Notes under the pieces: generated by a model
Database searches by the model: none
What the model was told of the DNA's origin: nothing
What the model saw: the letters and a program-made list of their open reading frames with translations, nothing else
Shown: in pieces, positions 1 to 13,885 of the stretch
Numbering within the stretch: position 1 is the first letter of the stretch
How the letters are laid out: every line of letters starts with the position of its first letter
Source: Haemonchus contortus
Taxonomy: Eukaryota > Nematoda > Chromadorea > Rhabditida > Trichostrongylidae
NCBI GenBank assembly: GCA_000469685.2
Contig: LS997566.1
Span: 22,077,432 to 22,141,431, forward strand
DNA length: 64,000 nucleotides
Direction: 5' to 3'
Position numbers and translations under genes: made by a program

Positions 1-2520
1 GAGCCTCATCTTGAATCAAACCAATTTATTTGAAAGTGTTTATTTTGCTTCTGCCTTGAGGTTGTTAGGTGGGAATCTTTATTCTCGCCCACGTTTGGAC
101 GAACTCGTCGATTTGAAAGGCCTCACTTCCATCTTCCGTTGTTGTTTGTTTTGGACACATAAGTTTTATAGGACCAAGTAGAATGAATTAAGAAGTATTA
201 TATCAGAATTGAAAGAAAATTGAGTTAGTTGAAACGAGGAAGGAAAGAGTGACCACTCATATTATCCGCGTAGGCACTCCCGATAAATTTTAGCTCGTCA
301 CGCACCCCGGCCACATACGTCATCATTGGATAGCAGTCCCAAACCATATCACCTTGAGCAGAAGTAGCCATCTGCTTCGACTCATGGCGTGCAATGTCGT
401 TATATTGCTACCCAAGATCCCTTTCTCTTTCTCGTCTTCGAAGGGCTCAATGCAGGCAAAGCTTGGAGCCCAAGGCCCTCGAGTGTGTTTAATTGGGCTC
501 AGTTCATTTCACCTCGCAACCCATAAAATCGGATTCTTTTAACAAAATTTTCAACTTGTCTAACTTGAAAGAACTTCTGGAAATGGGTCGTTTCAGATTC
601 ACCCTCTTCTGCAGAGACATTGTTCAGAGCTTCAAAAGTGAACTTTCAGGTCATTTGGGTCACCGCTTCATTTGATAAAGTGTAGGATGAAGCTTGCTTA
701 CTAAGCAGCTAAGGAAAGCAGAGGACACTATAATTAGGGACTACACTTAAAGCTTCATAGTAACCAAGGCAATGAAAAAAAGTTGCATACTTGCCAAGAG
801 ATAAGGTTTGTGGTATTTGCTCAAAGAATCATTGGCAAGTAATGTGCCTTAAGTACTTGGCGAACTGATGTCCACTCCTGCTAAAGACGCTCCCGCTCTC
901 CAAGCAGCAAGTGAAAGAGAAAGCAGACAACACAATCAGGGTTGCGTCACACAACTTCGCTTACAGCTCAAACTGTTTGATATTCATATAGAAGAGATAG
1001 AATTCACGGAAAATTTATAAGTGAAGAAATTGCATACCAACCGAGTGTGCTTGGCGCCCATCGCCTTTTCTGAGTTGCATCATGCATTAGGACAGGCTTT
1101 TGAGAATAGAGGCCTGCACAGCATTAATCTCCCTATTCGCACAGAGTAAAGAGGGTGTTCGACCTCCCGTTTAACTCTCACACCTTCCACCATGGCCAAA
1201 CAACGGATGAGGTGAGATGATGGGGATAAAAGCACCGTCCTGGACATTGGGGAAAGCGCAATACCCATGGTTTTTCGAGAATTGTACACTTTTTCCCAGC
1301 TTCAACAATACTCCGGGATTAGTGTTTCAAAGTGACAATTGTGTAACACATTTGCCCACATTTCCTACCTTCGAATAAAAGCTACAAGTGGTAAGACAAG
1401 AATTGCTTATAGTGAGAGTATGAAATATACAAAGGCTGCACATGCAAGGAAGTGAAAGCCATAGACAATTAGCCAAACAATGAATCGCCACGTCTAGACG
1501 TTCTTAATGACAATTCAAGTGTTGCATGGAATACACATAGCAATCGCTCGGGAAAATTTCAAGCGCGAGTGAGGTTTCAATTGGGGAATCTTGGCAGACG
1601 CTTCTGAAGGTAGTAGAACGTGTTAATAGAGATGACACAAAGCGATCAAAAACCTCCTATGGCCCCAGCTATCACTGGAATGTGCGCATTGTCGGAGCTT
1701 TGAGTATTCAATCAGCTGTGCATTACATTCTTCCCTAGTTTATTGGAGTCCTTTGATATAATTTTGTAGATCACTCGGAAAAAACAATTCGTTTCATCGA
1801 AAGCAGGTATCGTTTCAAGATTTCACCGGTAGTTGTAACACTTCTCTAGTGAGCTACCAACATAATGAGAAGTGGGGCGAATGTGCATAACCATTAACAG
1901 AAAGTCGATTGTGCTTTACAAAACCAAAGTTGGTCACTAGTGATCGTCAATGCAGAAAGCGAGAACATGGCTGCTATAACTGATTAATGAGTGGGTTATG
2001 ATTCCTGACCAGCACGAGAGTTCGCTCGTTTCGTGATCATTTGTCAATTCTGTCGTGGAATTCCTAAATATTTTCATGAACACAAATTAGGGCACGACCA
2101 GGGATGTAAGCATTCTTTCAGCTTAACCGATTGACTGACTTGAATAGTCTACAACTCCATTTTTATCACAGAGGTGGGAACGCTGTTGGGAAATGGGTAA
2201 TTTTGAGAACTTGTATCAGTGCACCAGCCTCGAGTTTCGGTAAAAGAGAAAATTATAGTTGCTTTGAAGATTTGAACGAAAAGCACTGCGATAAGGTCAG
2301 TGAGTGAAAAAGTTCAAAGACGTTATTGAACAATGTCAGCGCCCGAGAAAATGATGAAAATGAAAAGTCAAATAGCTGTGCTTATTAGCGGTGGTCTTTC
2401 ATATAAGAGAAAGCATGGAAGAAACAAGGAAAACTGCAGCGCTCAGCTGGTTGTGAAGGATGTACTCAAACAATAAGGAAATCTTGGAAGTTTGGAAAAC
2501 TTTCCATTTATCATGTTTTT
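1..2520. other. Stretch without recognisable gene
   Basis: Only short open frames with no protein-like character are present on either strand. I see no tRNA, no repeat shared with the rest of the window, and no splice-consistent exon series. Confidence 0.5.
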
Positions 2521-2750
2521 CAAAGGCGGAGGTGGTGTAGTGGCAAGTGGCGTACTATATCACGCGCACGATCGCGGGTTCGAGTCCCGATCGATGCCCG
2601 CCTAGGCCAACCAAGCCTTCCATCCCTCCGGGGTCGGTGAATTGGTACCAGACTCGTCTGGTAGGATAAAAGCACTGACTGGCACATCGGCTGGCCACCG
2701 CATGCCATTGTATAGGCCACATACGCATTCATTGACCACTACCATTCTGA
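2521..2750 (+). mobile_element. tRNA-derived SINE, copy 1
   Basis: The head resembles a tRNA gene with an internal RNA polymerase III promoter: an A-box-like TGGTGTAGTGG at 2533-2543 and a perfect B box GGTTCGAGTCC at 2577-2587. About 150 bp of non-tRNA sequence follows. The same head plus body recurs in inverted orientation at 30250-30456 and, split by the LTR retrotransposon, at 54312-54406 plus 63671-63790. Three copies sharing both the tRNA-like head and the unrelated tail mark a SINE and not a tRNA gene. SINEs are copied by LINE machinery; which LINE mobilised this one cannot be told here. Confidence 0.8.
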
Positions 2751-5201
2751 ATGGAAATCAAGTGCGGGGCGCATTCTTTAGACGGAATTCCTTAACGTCA
2801 AAAAACTTTATCCTCAAGATTTTCTGTACATACATATGTGAAGTGGGGCCAGATGGAGTTTTGTGATGCAATTATGAGAATTCAGTGCAAAAAGGATTGG
2901 CGATTTGAAGATGAAGGATCAATTAGTGTGCAATGTAATAAAATACGACAAGCTATATTTTTCTGATCACTTTCGATTCCACTTTTTTGTGTGACAATGA
3001 ATTTTTGAACGGTGGTGGTTATCATGCAGGTATTTTGGTTCAGTGTTTGCGGCCATTGGTGAAATTGGTTCTGATGCACAGCAACGACTAAAATATCTAT
3101 GCTGCTCCCAAGAGAATTTGATGATCAGGGGTCAATTAAACATGATAGCGCTGCTAAGGCTATTGCCGATCCGACAATCACTAATATATGTTTCAGAGAT
3201 GTCTAATAATCTTTATCAAGGCTCTGTTATCTTGATTACTGCCACGACGTTATTGTCGTAAGCATTTTTTGTTGAATGAGCCGTCTGAAATTTCAAAAAA
3301 TTCCAAGAATCTTCTGAAATTTCTCGATCCAAAGACAAACTAATATATAAGGAAGATTAATATTTAAGGGCCACTGGTGACTTGCGGCACTGTGTATGTT
3401 GTGCTCGGAGAGTTCCTTTCGCCGTGGGAAAATTGTGGTTTCTACCAAAATCGTTCGTTAGTTAGCAATTTTTGAAAACTCAACAGGATTTAGTTGTTTT
3501 CCCTCAAAGATTAGGAGAGTTCCCGGGAGTGTTGAATGTTGAATGTGGGTGACGAAACTTCTCCGAATTCCCACGTCCTGCGGCAGTGGTCCCGCAGCGG
3601 CACTTCGTATGCTTGCACTGGGAATTGGAATCTTTCAGTTCACAACGTGCGATCGTGTGCGGCAAGCACGACACGCCCTTCGGGATGAAGATACCGAACC
3701 CGCTGAATGTACAAGCAAGTGAGAAGCCAGCAACTTGTGGACAGTTGTAACAACCAAAAAGCCTTGTAATCTTTATATCGCAGTAGAGGTTTTAATCAGG
3801 GGTTGCTGCTTCTTTCATTATTTTCGTGTTTTTCGAGTCGATTCTTAGGTTGATCTCTCCCTCTTAAGTTGGGTTACTGATATCGTCTTCCCAATGATCG
3901 ATTTCGCCGCTTCGTATTTCTAAAGGCATTTTGGTATGTTACCGAGAATCCGGTGTGCTAATAGGCGCTTCCGCGCGATCGTATTTCCGCGCCGATTGCT
4001 CACATTTACACCTTGCTCTACTGCGATGTTGCGAAGCTGTTTGCCGCTTATTTCCGACTGTCACACTTTCTGGACTTCATGGAATGAAGAAGTAAGAAAT
4101 ATGAACCACGAATCGATAGTATAGTATGACAAAATTTATTAACCTTATTTTTCTTTTAGTTACACATTAGGTTCTCTAGATTATGCTGGAAATTCAGAAA
4201 CTATTTCTCTTCGTCCTATTTGATCAGCGGTCCTAGGATTTTGACGCACCGCTCCCAAATAAATGTAGTGCTCAATGCATGAAGTTTGGCTTCGATTGGG
4301 TTCGGAGGGAAAAAACGATCCGATCCTGTGTCGCCGTCCATGATGATACGACACCCTGTCTCAGGCTCAGATATATTCATGTTCTGTCGGGTGTGGTATA
4401 TCAACCACGATTCAACCACAAAGTGTACATGAAGAATAACGAACTTGGGAGATGGAGAGTCGAATCCTCACGCTTATGCTTGTGGTTCTAGCTTAAATGT
4501 TGTGTTAACGGTCCGAAAGAGGTGCTGGTTTAGCTCACCTTGGGTCATACTTGTTCAGACTGCTATGCTGCATTCTATTTGGAACGCTTGACAAAAACCT
4601 CCATCGTCGGAGTAGTCACAGAAATGTAAACTATGATCAAGCTTCTAAGAATAACTTCAAACGGTTGCAACTAATCATCGCTTAATTATCCGGTCCTGGC
4701 TCCAAGCCATCTCATTGTTATTCCTGAGCGAGCAGAACAAATGTCCCGATCGCGCAATGACTACATACATATAAGCAAAAAGTGGAAACGTGGGAAAAAT
4801 CTTCTACTATCATTTGGAGTATTTGCTCTTTTTTTGCTTATCAACTCTTAACTAACACGTGTTCACTAATTTTAAAATGAACATATCTCAATCGATAGTT
4901 AGCACTTGAGGGAGTCTCGCTCAATGGGTGGCGTAAGAAATATAAAACCGTGTAGCAGGCAAAAATCTGCAGGCAAACTCTTACAACAAGCGAGTCCCCT
5001 CAGTTATTGCATCGGCCCATCTCTAATCAGCAAGACTAGTAGAAAGGCGGATCCCAAGAACTTATAGATTGACATTTCTAGAAGTAATAGTGAAAATTCT
5101 CAAGTCAGTTTCGAACGCGTATTCAGCCTCATAGGTGGAATAATTGATAAAGTCATCGTTCTTAACTCACCAAACTGGTGTCTCGAACGGGTATTCCATT
5201 T
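2751..5201. other. Stretch without recognisable gene
   Basis: Short frames only. No recognisable protein domain and no repeat that recurs elsewhere in the window. Confidence 0.45.
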
Positions 5202-5743
5202 GAAGGCACAGTTCACGATACTTTCCTCTTGCTGACCCGCGGGGCTTTCCCGCCCCTCGATCGATGTCACGTCAGGCGAGTGTTGAGACGATAAAGATGC
5301 AAATTTTTGCTCTAGGAACCACACACAACCAGTTGAGTAACGAGGCAATGTTTTTCTCTCATTCTTTTGTTCTCTGTTCTTCTTTGCTGGTTGCGATCCC
5401 ATATTTAATCCTCTACACCAAAAGCCTGAAAAAGTTGGGTTATTTTTGCTGTTACTAGGATTTTGTTAACTTCGCTTATGTTTGAATGAATTTTTGCCTA
5501 CCGTAGTCAGTTATTCGCACAAGGACCCACATGTACGCACTGAGCTCGTCCAAACGCCCCATTCTTCTTCATCTTTCTGATCTCACTCTCGACCAGCCCC
5601 CTTTTAAACAATTTTCAAAACATTTTTCACTTTAGAAATACCGATTCACGCAGATTTTACACCTTCATTGAACTATTTTCCATCTTATCTTCTATTTTTC
5701 GTCATAATCTGGATTACCCAAATTTATCGTGAACTAAGCCTCT
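5202..5743 (+). repeat. MITE-like dispersed repeat, copy 1
   Basis: This copy is bounded by an inverted terminal motif: GAAGGCACAGTTCACGATA at the left (about 5202-5220) and its approximate complement near 5725-5741. The interior from about 5325 aligns in the same orientation with 32506-32950. The left part, including a CTCGATCGATGTCACGT motif near 5258, aligns in inverted orientation with 18750-18960. No coding capacity is visible. The structure fits a non-autonomous DNA transposon, but target duplications were not established. Confidence 0.65.
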
Positions 5744-7769
5744 AAACCCACTAAGTGACTATCGATCGAGTCACAAAATTCAAATCATGAGTGAGCTCCG
5801 TTCAATTAGAGCCCTTAAGGTGAGGGTAGTGATGGCGTCATTGAGCTCAAGTTCTAAAGTTGAGCTACTAAACGGGTAACCAAGATAAATCCATCAAAAA
5901 GTTTTTAGCAGTCGCGTTCATTTCCTAAAATGGAGTAATCACGCAATCAATTCAAAATAGTCAGGAATACAACTAGTGATTGAGTATTCGATTCAAATCA
6001 ACTTAAGTGGAACAATAGTGTCGGGAATCTGTTTGGATCCACTGAGGAGGAACTATTGATTGATTCTGACTTCAACCTGTTCGAGTAGAATACTGATCAT
6101 GTGAACAACTCTTGCCCTAGATTTGTCCTGATTAACTGCGCTGGAAGTAGTAGAGTCTCAGAATCAACGCGAAAATGGTATTATCGAGTTTCAAAGAAGA
6201 GAAATCAGAGACCCTAAATGTTTCGGACAGTGACTACACTCCAGGGTATGAAAGGGAATGCCAGAATAAACTTCACGAAGGATTGGAGGATTGAGGCATG
6301 TACTACAAAGAACGAACAACTGTGGCAAGAGTATGGAATCGCGTTAAGTCAATTGAACAATTCGCCTGATCGGAAACTCACGACTGTGAGTTGTACTCCA
6401 ATCAAGCCGACGGAGTCCTCAGTGCAGCACTGAACTATACAGTTGTAATAGAGGCGTAATTGCGCACGTTCAAGGCAGATATAGGCAGTTTAAGACACTT
6501 GACGATTGAGTGTTGAAGATAGATCTTCGCAAGACTCGTTCGGGATTGAACGAGTCGACGTACCCGCATTGCCTGTCCCTATATTAGCTAGAAATATAGG
6601 TCTTCTTGCGTTGTACATGTGTAAGGGAACCCATATTGGCCACAATTCGAGGAACGTATTCTTCATACTGTTCTTTAATCTTATTTTTTTTTGTTTACTT
6701 TATGTAGAAAAGCTTCTTACAGAATGCTGCAGTGAAATGGTCCTCACTCCCTATATTCGTGTTCTTTGGAATAATAGTACTTTATTTCTAATCACACATC
6801 AACAAGAGTCAATAATAATTATTGACGTATGGTTGCCCAACCGATTTGAAAATATGAATGAATGTGGGAGACATTTTAATTCTTATGGTCGATGAGCCGA
6901 TCTCGCTCGCTAATGCTACTGAAACTTAATCAGTTCTGTGGTTCCAATTAGCATATCTTGATGCACTCAATTACACGCAGGTGCACATGTCATGTTTGAG
7001 CTGAGATCAAGTACATAATATGGCGTGGCAAAAGGGAACGCCAAAAGGGTGTATATAACAGCATAGTTCTTGTACAGAAGATCGCATTTACGAAACGTTG
7101 GTACCTTTTCGACGGGCAGAGGGATTATGTGCTGTAGTTTTTGCCGAAAAGTGAGCCCGAAGTAACAAATCGAGCATTCAAAGCAGTACATGATTGGAGC
7201 AAAGAAGCTCGGAGTAAAGAAGGCCAGTCTGGTGGTGTCATTGAACCGGGACACTCTGAGGGAAAATGTTTGCCTTTTAGCCGTAACGACATCCGAAAGG
7301 ACTTTCGGTGTGAATACTATTATTGGCAATGAATCGTGGTGCCTGCTCTCGTGAATACAGTGCGTCATTTCTGTGAATGATAGCAGTGCTGTAGGATTAT
7401 CCTAGAACTCGATGTGCCCAGAAAACAGCACAAAAGACTTCCAAAATAGCGCTGCTCTCGAAAAATTTGGGTTGGTCGGGATCCATCTCATCCAAGACCT
7501 TGCGGGATTGAGGCCGATCAGGTTAACAAGAAATAGCAAATCTCGCTAACGATTGTGTCAAACGCTGAATGCCAACTTACTTGGCTACACTTCCATGTAA
7601 CTTATTTAACTTACAGCGTAGTATATTTTTCTGGGTGGACAGCGACAACGCAGCCCAGGTTGATGCGGAATCTCATTACTGCAGAAATGTAGAAGGAACA
7701 ATACAACCGAATAGGATGACTCATTTTATATGTGAAAATGAAACAGAAGTGCAATTCAATAAATAGAGA
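5744..7769. other. Downstream flank of the SLC2-like gene, no recognised gene
   Basis: A minus-strand open frame at 6967-7368 encodes 133 residues with two hydrophobic stretches, and a plus-strand frame lies at 6506-6895. Neither resembles a known family, and neither joins in phase to the transporter gene, which already has a stop codon at 7770. I cannot say whether they are coding. Confidence 0.4.
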
Positions 7770-10700
7770 TCATTGCTGGGACACACCATGGTGCATTGAA
7801 AGAAGGCTGGAGCTTTCGTGGAACAAGGCTCCATAATTACCGCCTTCGGAGGCAGCTGTGCTTTTCCGAGAGTACACGGAATGGATCTGACGGACGATGT
7901 AATCGACTGGCATTCCTGTCGTCTCAACCATCTGTAATCATTGAATTCGGTTTCATGACTTTGATGGAACGAATGATTTTATACTGGAATCTTTGAACTT
8001 CAACAAACCTTCCTATAAAGAGCGACTACAAGTAGTGCGCAACATGCCGAAAAAAAGAAGAAAATTCCCGCTCCAAAACAGGAACGCAGGTGTGGGAATA
8101 ACAATACTTCGACCGTCCCCACAGCAGCGGGTAACACTTGTGTCAACTAAATTTATATCTGTCTTATTTATAACTTTTGTTGTGCAAGCAGTGTTGATAG
8201 ATGATTCTTATCAATGATCATTGAGCTTCGAAAGAATGGAAGCGAGAACTTGCACCAAATTTTTATTTTTTCTTTTCGAATCATGTACCTGTGATATAGT
8301 GGCTCTAGTGTTATGAGGGCACACTTCGGATATCATCATTGGTGCCATGACCAAAAGTCCCAAGTTAACAGCACATTGACCCAACGTGGCTCCGAAAACA
8401 CTGAGCAACTGGGAAAACTTCGGATTCTGAAAATAGCTTCACGTACACAAGTTTCTACGAACATCAGTATTGATATAAATTACTGAGACTTGTTCACAAC
8501 TGCTATGTCTACAACGCTGTGTATAGGTGGATGAGATCAAGTAGCAACGTTAATTAAATGTTTCCTGTCCATTTAAATAAACAATTCGATTTAACCAAGT
8601 TCTATAGGCTGTGGATGTAGATTTAAGCTGGGTTCCTCAGCAGTAGCTTGTCGTCTGCAAGTCCATTCATAGAGCGGAACGATATGGGGGTCATCCTTCC
8701 CGAAAACTTGTGCCCTCCTACTTTACTAGGCTCACTATTCTGCTCGTGAGGGTTTCCTTTACTAAGTTAACATCACTTACAGTTTGTTGTCCCGTCTCAG
8801 AGCAGTACTTTGAAAGGAGCAGATTACCCTTTGGCAGTCACTTTTGATGAATTAGCTTATTTGAAGTCTTTGCAATTTATAATGCATTTCTAAAAGCTAC
8901 GATAGCAGTCTAGGAAATGACCAATAAACATTAAGCATCTTACCGTAGCACCCGCATCATGAAGTAGTTGCGCCATGCCGAGAAAAACCCATTCGAGGGT
9001 GCAAAGCGCTGCGATCAGTATGAAGACTTTACGGCGTCCACATCGCTCTATAAACAGCGGTGACACGAAGCACAGTGGTAGGGACACAATGCTGATTGCT
9101 GTCATCGCCGAGGTGGCCTAGAATCAAATGGCTTTGCCAGTATCGCCTTACCGATTGAAACAGCTTGAATAATCCACTATGTATGTGCATGTTCGGCATT
9201 TGTATCATTAGATTTCAAGAAGACAAAAGGTACTGTAGCGTAACATAGAAGATGGCATACGATAAAAAGCATTATTTCCCATACGTTCTGTTTTGTTGTT
9301 GACGGTCAGCCCCGGGGTGATATTCAGTTGAGATTGTTGAAAAGAAATTGAATTCCCATACATTCACGGAGCCGAAATTATTGAGAACTATGGAAAATAC
9401 TTCACCAGTATATTTCAGTTTATTGTGGTTGATAAGTGACTTCTCTCAGGATAAAATAGATGGATTTAGTTTTGACGTGTACGGTGTTAAGTAAGCCTAA
9501 AATGACAGAGTTCAAATCCCTGCTATGCCACCCCCTTCCTGCCTTCCTCCTCCATTAACTCCACTTTTTGCATCAACTCGGAATTGGCATCGCTGGCTCC
9601 TAAAATGAAAGTTCCAGCTGGATTGTGACAACAAATGTCGGCCGAGCCCCACAATCTAACTCGTAATCATATGAATATTAGTCAGATGCGCATCTTTCTC
9701 AGAGCTCAACACCGTAATAATTTTTGTTTGGAAAAAGGATTTAACTCACTTGAGATTGTGACATGCCGTAGCTAATCAGCCATGAAACCAGGTACTGCAG
9801 CTTCATATTCAAAGCGGAACACGTGGGTAGAAAAGCGCAGAAAAGAACCAGGAAGAAGCAGTATCTGAAAAAAATGGTCAACTTTCACTCCAAAAATCTG
9901 GATAATCGTCTACCCAAGGCAATCCAAAGCAAATGTGCCAGTCATGTGCGTTTCAGGGGTAAAGTCAAGTTCCATGGGAACCTCTGCATTTGCCCCAAAC
10001 TCAAATGCATGTTCAGGAGTGTTCAGGACTTTTCATTTCAGTATTGTAAAAACGAGTTGAAGAGCTTGGCGTGTTGAAGTAAAGGTTCAAAACATGTGAT
10101 CAAGAAACGGCTGTATATCGCTTTGAAGCATCATGTTTAGAAGTTGCGATGATGATACGGTTCTTTCATGGAGATTGGTTCGGAATTTGTCTTATGTACA
10201 ATTTGATAACCGCACTTTTCTCTTCTTCGATCTGCCTATACAGTTTTTTGTGCATACCATTTTAAATTGGATTTTTTGACCGTTTTATGTAGTAATTTAG
10301 CTGTTTAATCACTATGCATGAAATGGAATGTGTCAAGGCCCTCACGAAATTGGATGATCACGTGGACAGATGGAAAATGTCAATCAGCTGAAATACGCAA
10401 ACGGATAGATCAAGAGATTAAGAGCTGACCTGTAGGTGCCATGTCCTAGGATATCTTTCAGTGAAACATTCTTGTGACTTTCGTACAACCTTTCGGTCTC
10501 CATTTCTTCGATTGCCTCATCTAAAGACGACAAACAGTGAATTCAAAGGTTAAAGATCACTATTTAGGCGTCTTGTTTCTGTTGTTTCAATGAATGCCAA
10601 TCAACGGTTTAGGCGTTGTTATCTGTGCCGAAGCACATGTGAAGGTGTGTTACGCATCTCCCGATGAGACGGAGATGGTTAAGTGCGTGTGAGCGCGTGC

Positions 10701-13700
10701 GCCGCACGTGGGGACGCTAGCGTGAACGGCAGATCAGATTTTACAAGAAAGCGTATGATGATAAAATTTCCCCGGCTTACAGTTGATGGTGAAACTAATT
10801 CCTGACGCTCGGAACATCTTTTTTAACATCTTCATTGAGATGGTGAAAACTGCTGGAGGTTATCGTCTTTCAGCCTTTAAAGAAATTGAAAATAATCTTT
10901 TTACAAACCTATATTGTAGTGGTCTCCGTAGTAAAACTGTAATGCTGCTCTTGCCTCTTGTTCCTTGTATTCCTGTAAGTAGAGTACATTTTTTTTCCAG
11001 AAGAATCAATTCATAAAAGAAAGTGTCACAACCTGAATGTACAGTTGCTTGGGGCTCTGGGGGAAACGTATCGCGATCAGTAGATGAGCAATGGCCATCA
11101 GAGCACAAAGCAAGGGAAGTAAACACCATAGGCTGTCGGAACCGGTAAGGCTTGGAAGACAGAGCGGCGTCAGAACAAGAACCATCAGCACTCCACCGGA
11201 GTTGACAACCATCGATGTGAACCCTTCAAAATGAAATAATGCTGTTTTTGAGAGCTTATGAGTTATGTTTTCCCTCTTAACCTGCAGCAGTTCAAAAATA
11301 GCCGTCAGAGGCATATAAAGGCCTTTATGCACTTATAGAATATTCGAGAAGAACCTCGCTTGTCATCAGGACTGCATTCGGCAAGGTAGATGAGCAGCAC
11401 AACTTTCAAGGCCGCAACGATTCCAACTAAGAAGTGTCCAAACACGTAGAATTCGAAGCGTGACGTAATGAATGAAAGAATCATCGCTACGGCGCTGGAG
11501 AGTCCCAGTAAGCATCTAAAATTTTCTTCTGAGTGACGGATCACCATATTTAGAGCTTCACTACCATTGGATTTAGTAAAATCTTCTGTTGCTGCTCAGT
11601 AGAGGCAAAAACACAGACCATTACTATGATCTGCCGGTAACATTCACTAATGTACTTCTATTAGGCAATTCAACGATTACTGGTCTTGGTGTTTCTTTGT
11701 CTTTACTCAGGGTGTAGGGCAGCAGAGGGGTACATCACTGTTTCAGCGCCCACCTGGTTATCACGTGCAATGTGCGAATCTTCCTCTCCCAAACAACAAG
11801 TGGTGAGGTATTATCAAAGGCGCTTAATACCTTCGAAACAACTTCAATACCTTCAGAACCTTGATGAAATCTCAGAGAGGTCTACAAAAACCTATTTGTC
11901 GCGATGGAAGGTCTCCCAAACCAGGCGTAAAGGTCGAATGCTTTTTTCAGTGAATCATATTATCATGCATATCATTTCAATGTCAGTAAATCTTGGTATA
12001 TAACTTCACCCGTATTCGAATCTAGTTGGAGAGAAGGATCATGTAACATCAAGAAAAGGAACAAACAAAAAGAAGACAACCTCAGAACTATCGCTGTTTC
12101 TTTCCTTCCGAATCGATCCATGAGATCGCCCATGATAAAGAACCCAATCACGAGTCCCAACATCATCGTCGATGCACTGGCAGCATATATCCATTCGAAT
12201 CTGTGAATAGCATGAATCTTATTTAATGATATATAGCCTGACCTAAATGCTAATTATTGAAAGGATTGGCAGAGTAGTTCCGTACCATAGGTGGGGACAG
12301 TATGTGGGTACGAAGACGGAGCTACCATGCGAGTGAGCTTTGCGTTAATCTCACTTACTAGAGGCTGTGATATTACACTTCTGAGCCCAAATACACCAAC
12401 TGACATGGAGAAGTCGTACAGGGAAGTAGGCACATGCCAATTTTTATTTGTTCGGAGGAATCCTCGAGGAAATGTTTCAATGCAATTTTAACGTATAATG
12501 GAAGCATGACCTAATCTTCTTCAAACACCTCCTAAAGAATCAAAGGACACAAAGCACTTTCTATCGAAGAGAACTCTGATCATTTCCACCACAGATAAGA
12601 CAGTGTGTAAAAGTCTCTGGAAGCTTGGAATCTTCAAAATCTAACGGCTTATCAAATAAAATATTGGCTTGAACGGTGATGTATGAAATGCCGAATTTAC
12701 TCATCATTTGAAGAGCAACATTTGGATGTATTTTCCGGACATGTTTTTCTGAGCCAAAGATAGTGGGCTCAGTTATGGCCAAGGAATTCATAGATACTAT
12801 TTATCATTTATACTCTCCTAGGGAATTTCAATTATAAATGTGAGGTCATGGCGTACTTGTTGAGTCTGAAAAACAACAAATAATTTCGTACCTAAGCCCA
12901 TCGACAAAATCAAACTTTTTAAAGAATAAACGCTTAGGCGCCAAAGCACATACTCGCAAACGGTATGAAGAGGGAAGTGAAACATCGTTATTTTCTGTGA
13001 TATCCAACTTTTGATGCCCCTTCACTGCATTTTCCATGGTGTGAAGCTACATGTGGCACGAGGCTATCATGTTACGTACAATATTATTGCTCTGCCGAGT
13101 TTCTCAGGTTCTTTTTTCTTGAAAGATGCTCTACTGGAAGCTCCACGGCTCTTAGCCTAGGGAAGACAGTTGTGCTCTACCTCTGCGCTGACTCGTTCAG
13201 CAGACGCGTTTCTATAGTATATTACAGCCCAAAATGTATTCCTGGGATGTTTTCCTCCTTTTCTCTCAGTGGTATTCGAACTAGAGTAGAGTGTATAGAG
13301 TCGCTGAAATGTGCTCCTCTCGCATATGAAATACATATTCACTCTATCGCGTGTTGCCAAACCAGTGTTGTTTTCGTCCCAAACGTGCGTGACGAGTGAG
13401 GTCATAGAACAAAGGTAAAAAAGAAACTCCTCCTAGTCTTTACGCTCAAGAACTGCACTTAACTTTGCACTGATACCATTAAAGCCTGTGCACTGTAGGA
13501 TTATTAGTGATTTCAATGTCGAAGTGTTTTCCAACTGGCAGTAATGGTGGAGAGCCTCCTCTGAAGATCCTCTACATAAATACAACGTGCGAGAACTTCG
13601 CAAGATCGTTTTCAAGCGTCAATAGCTGGGAAATTAAGTCATCTCATTGGGCCAGAGGACAGTTCTGAGAAAGACTTATTGAATACCAAACTTACTCTTG

Positions 13701-13850
13701 GTTTTCAACCGGACCGTAGTGTTCGGATATGCTCTGGTTGAACATTCTTCGGATAGGCACGTTCAGAAGATTCAAACATGACATAAGAATGTCACCGAAT
13801 TGTGACAAAAAGCCATGAATAAATGTAACGAATAATAGCCGACGAGACAT
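7770..13850 (-). CDS. SLC2/GLUT-like sugar-porter family transporter, 11 exons, complete
   Basis: Exons by plus-strand coordinates, first to last: 13696-13850 (from the ATG; exon opens at 13874), 12081-12200, 11355-11515, 11033-11223, 10909-10972, 10430-10520, 9750-9864, 8944-9117, 8289-8426, 8009-8146, 7770-7931. All junctions are GT-AG and all phases agree, giving 502 residues, the usual GLUT length. Family landmarks: SQFGD in TM1 (residues 17-20), GDLMDRFGRK after TM2 (76-85), an AECSPDDKRG variant of the TM4-5 motif (137-146), FPQSPKQL for PESPRxL (199-206), ERCGRRK after TM8 (323-329), and VETTGMPVD (451-459) in place of the PETKG tail. The QLSGIN segment of TM7 and the PxPW segment of TM10, which shape sugar selectivity in true glucose carriers, are not conserved, so the substrate is uncertain. 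Expected location is the plasma membrane. The start could lie further upstream, because the first exon stays open to its splice site. Confidence 0.88.
12201..13695. other. Large first intron of the SLC2-like gene with exon-like open frames
   Basis: This 1495-bp interval is an intron: flanking exons join perfectly in phase across it (GA + A gives Glu52). On the same minus strand it holds two protein-like frames, 12846-13037 and 12561-12791, separated by stops. They do not match the transporter family. They may be remnants of another gene or chance. Confidence 0.5.
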
Positions 13851-13885
13851 TCCGCATAGGACCAGACAGGTTGACTGAAAAAAAA
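13851..13885 (-). promoter_or_regulatory. Strong 3' splice site, possible spliced-leader acceptor
   Basis: On the minus strand a run of T residues followed by CAG ends at 13875. It is followed by only 24 nt before the transporter ATG at 13850. A polypyrimidine-CAG this close to a start codon is the usual form of a nematode trans-splice acceptor. It could equally be the acceptor of a cis intron, because the reading frame stays open up to it. Confidence 0.5.

Noticed and set aside
2521..2600. A tRNA gene, from the A-box and B-box sequences
   Set aside because: The same tRNA-like head continues into the same unrelated tail at three sites and does not fold into a convincing cloverleaf, so it is a SINE head.
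9281..9385. An extra exon of the SLC2-like gene with a glycosylation-like N-x-T pattern on the minus strand
   Set aside because: No AG acceptor precedes it, and the neighbouring exons (9750-9864 and 8944-9117) join in phase without it.
9823..10077. A basic 84-codon plus-strand protein
   Set aside because: It overlaps a well-supported exon of the SLC2-like gene on the other strand and is low-complexity at its start.
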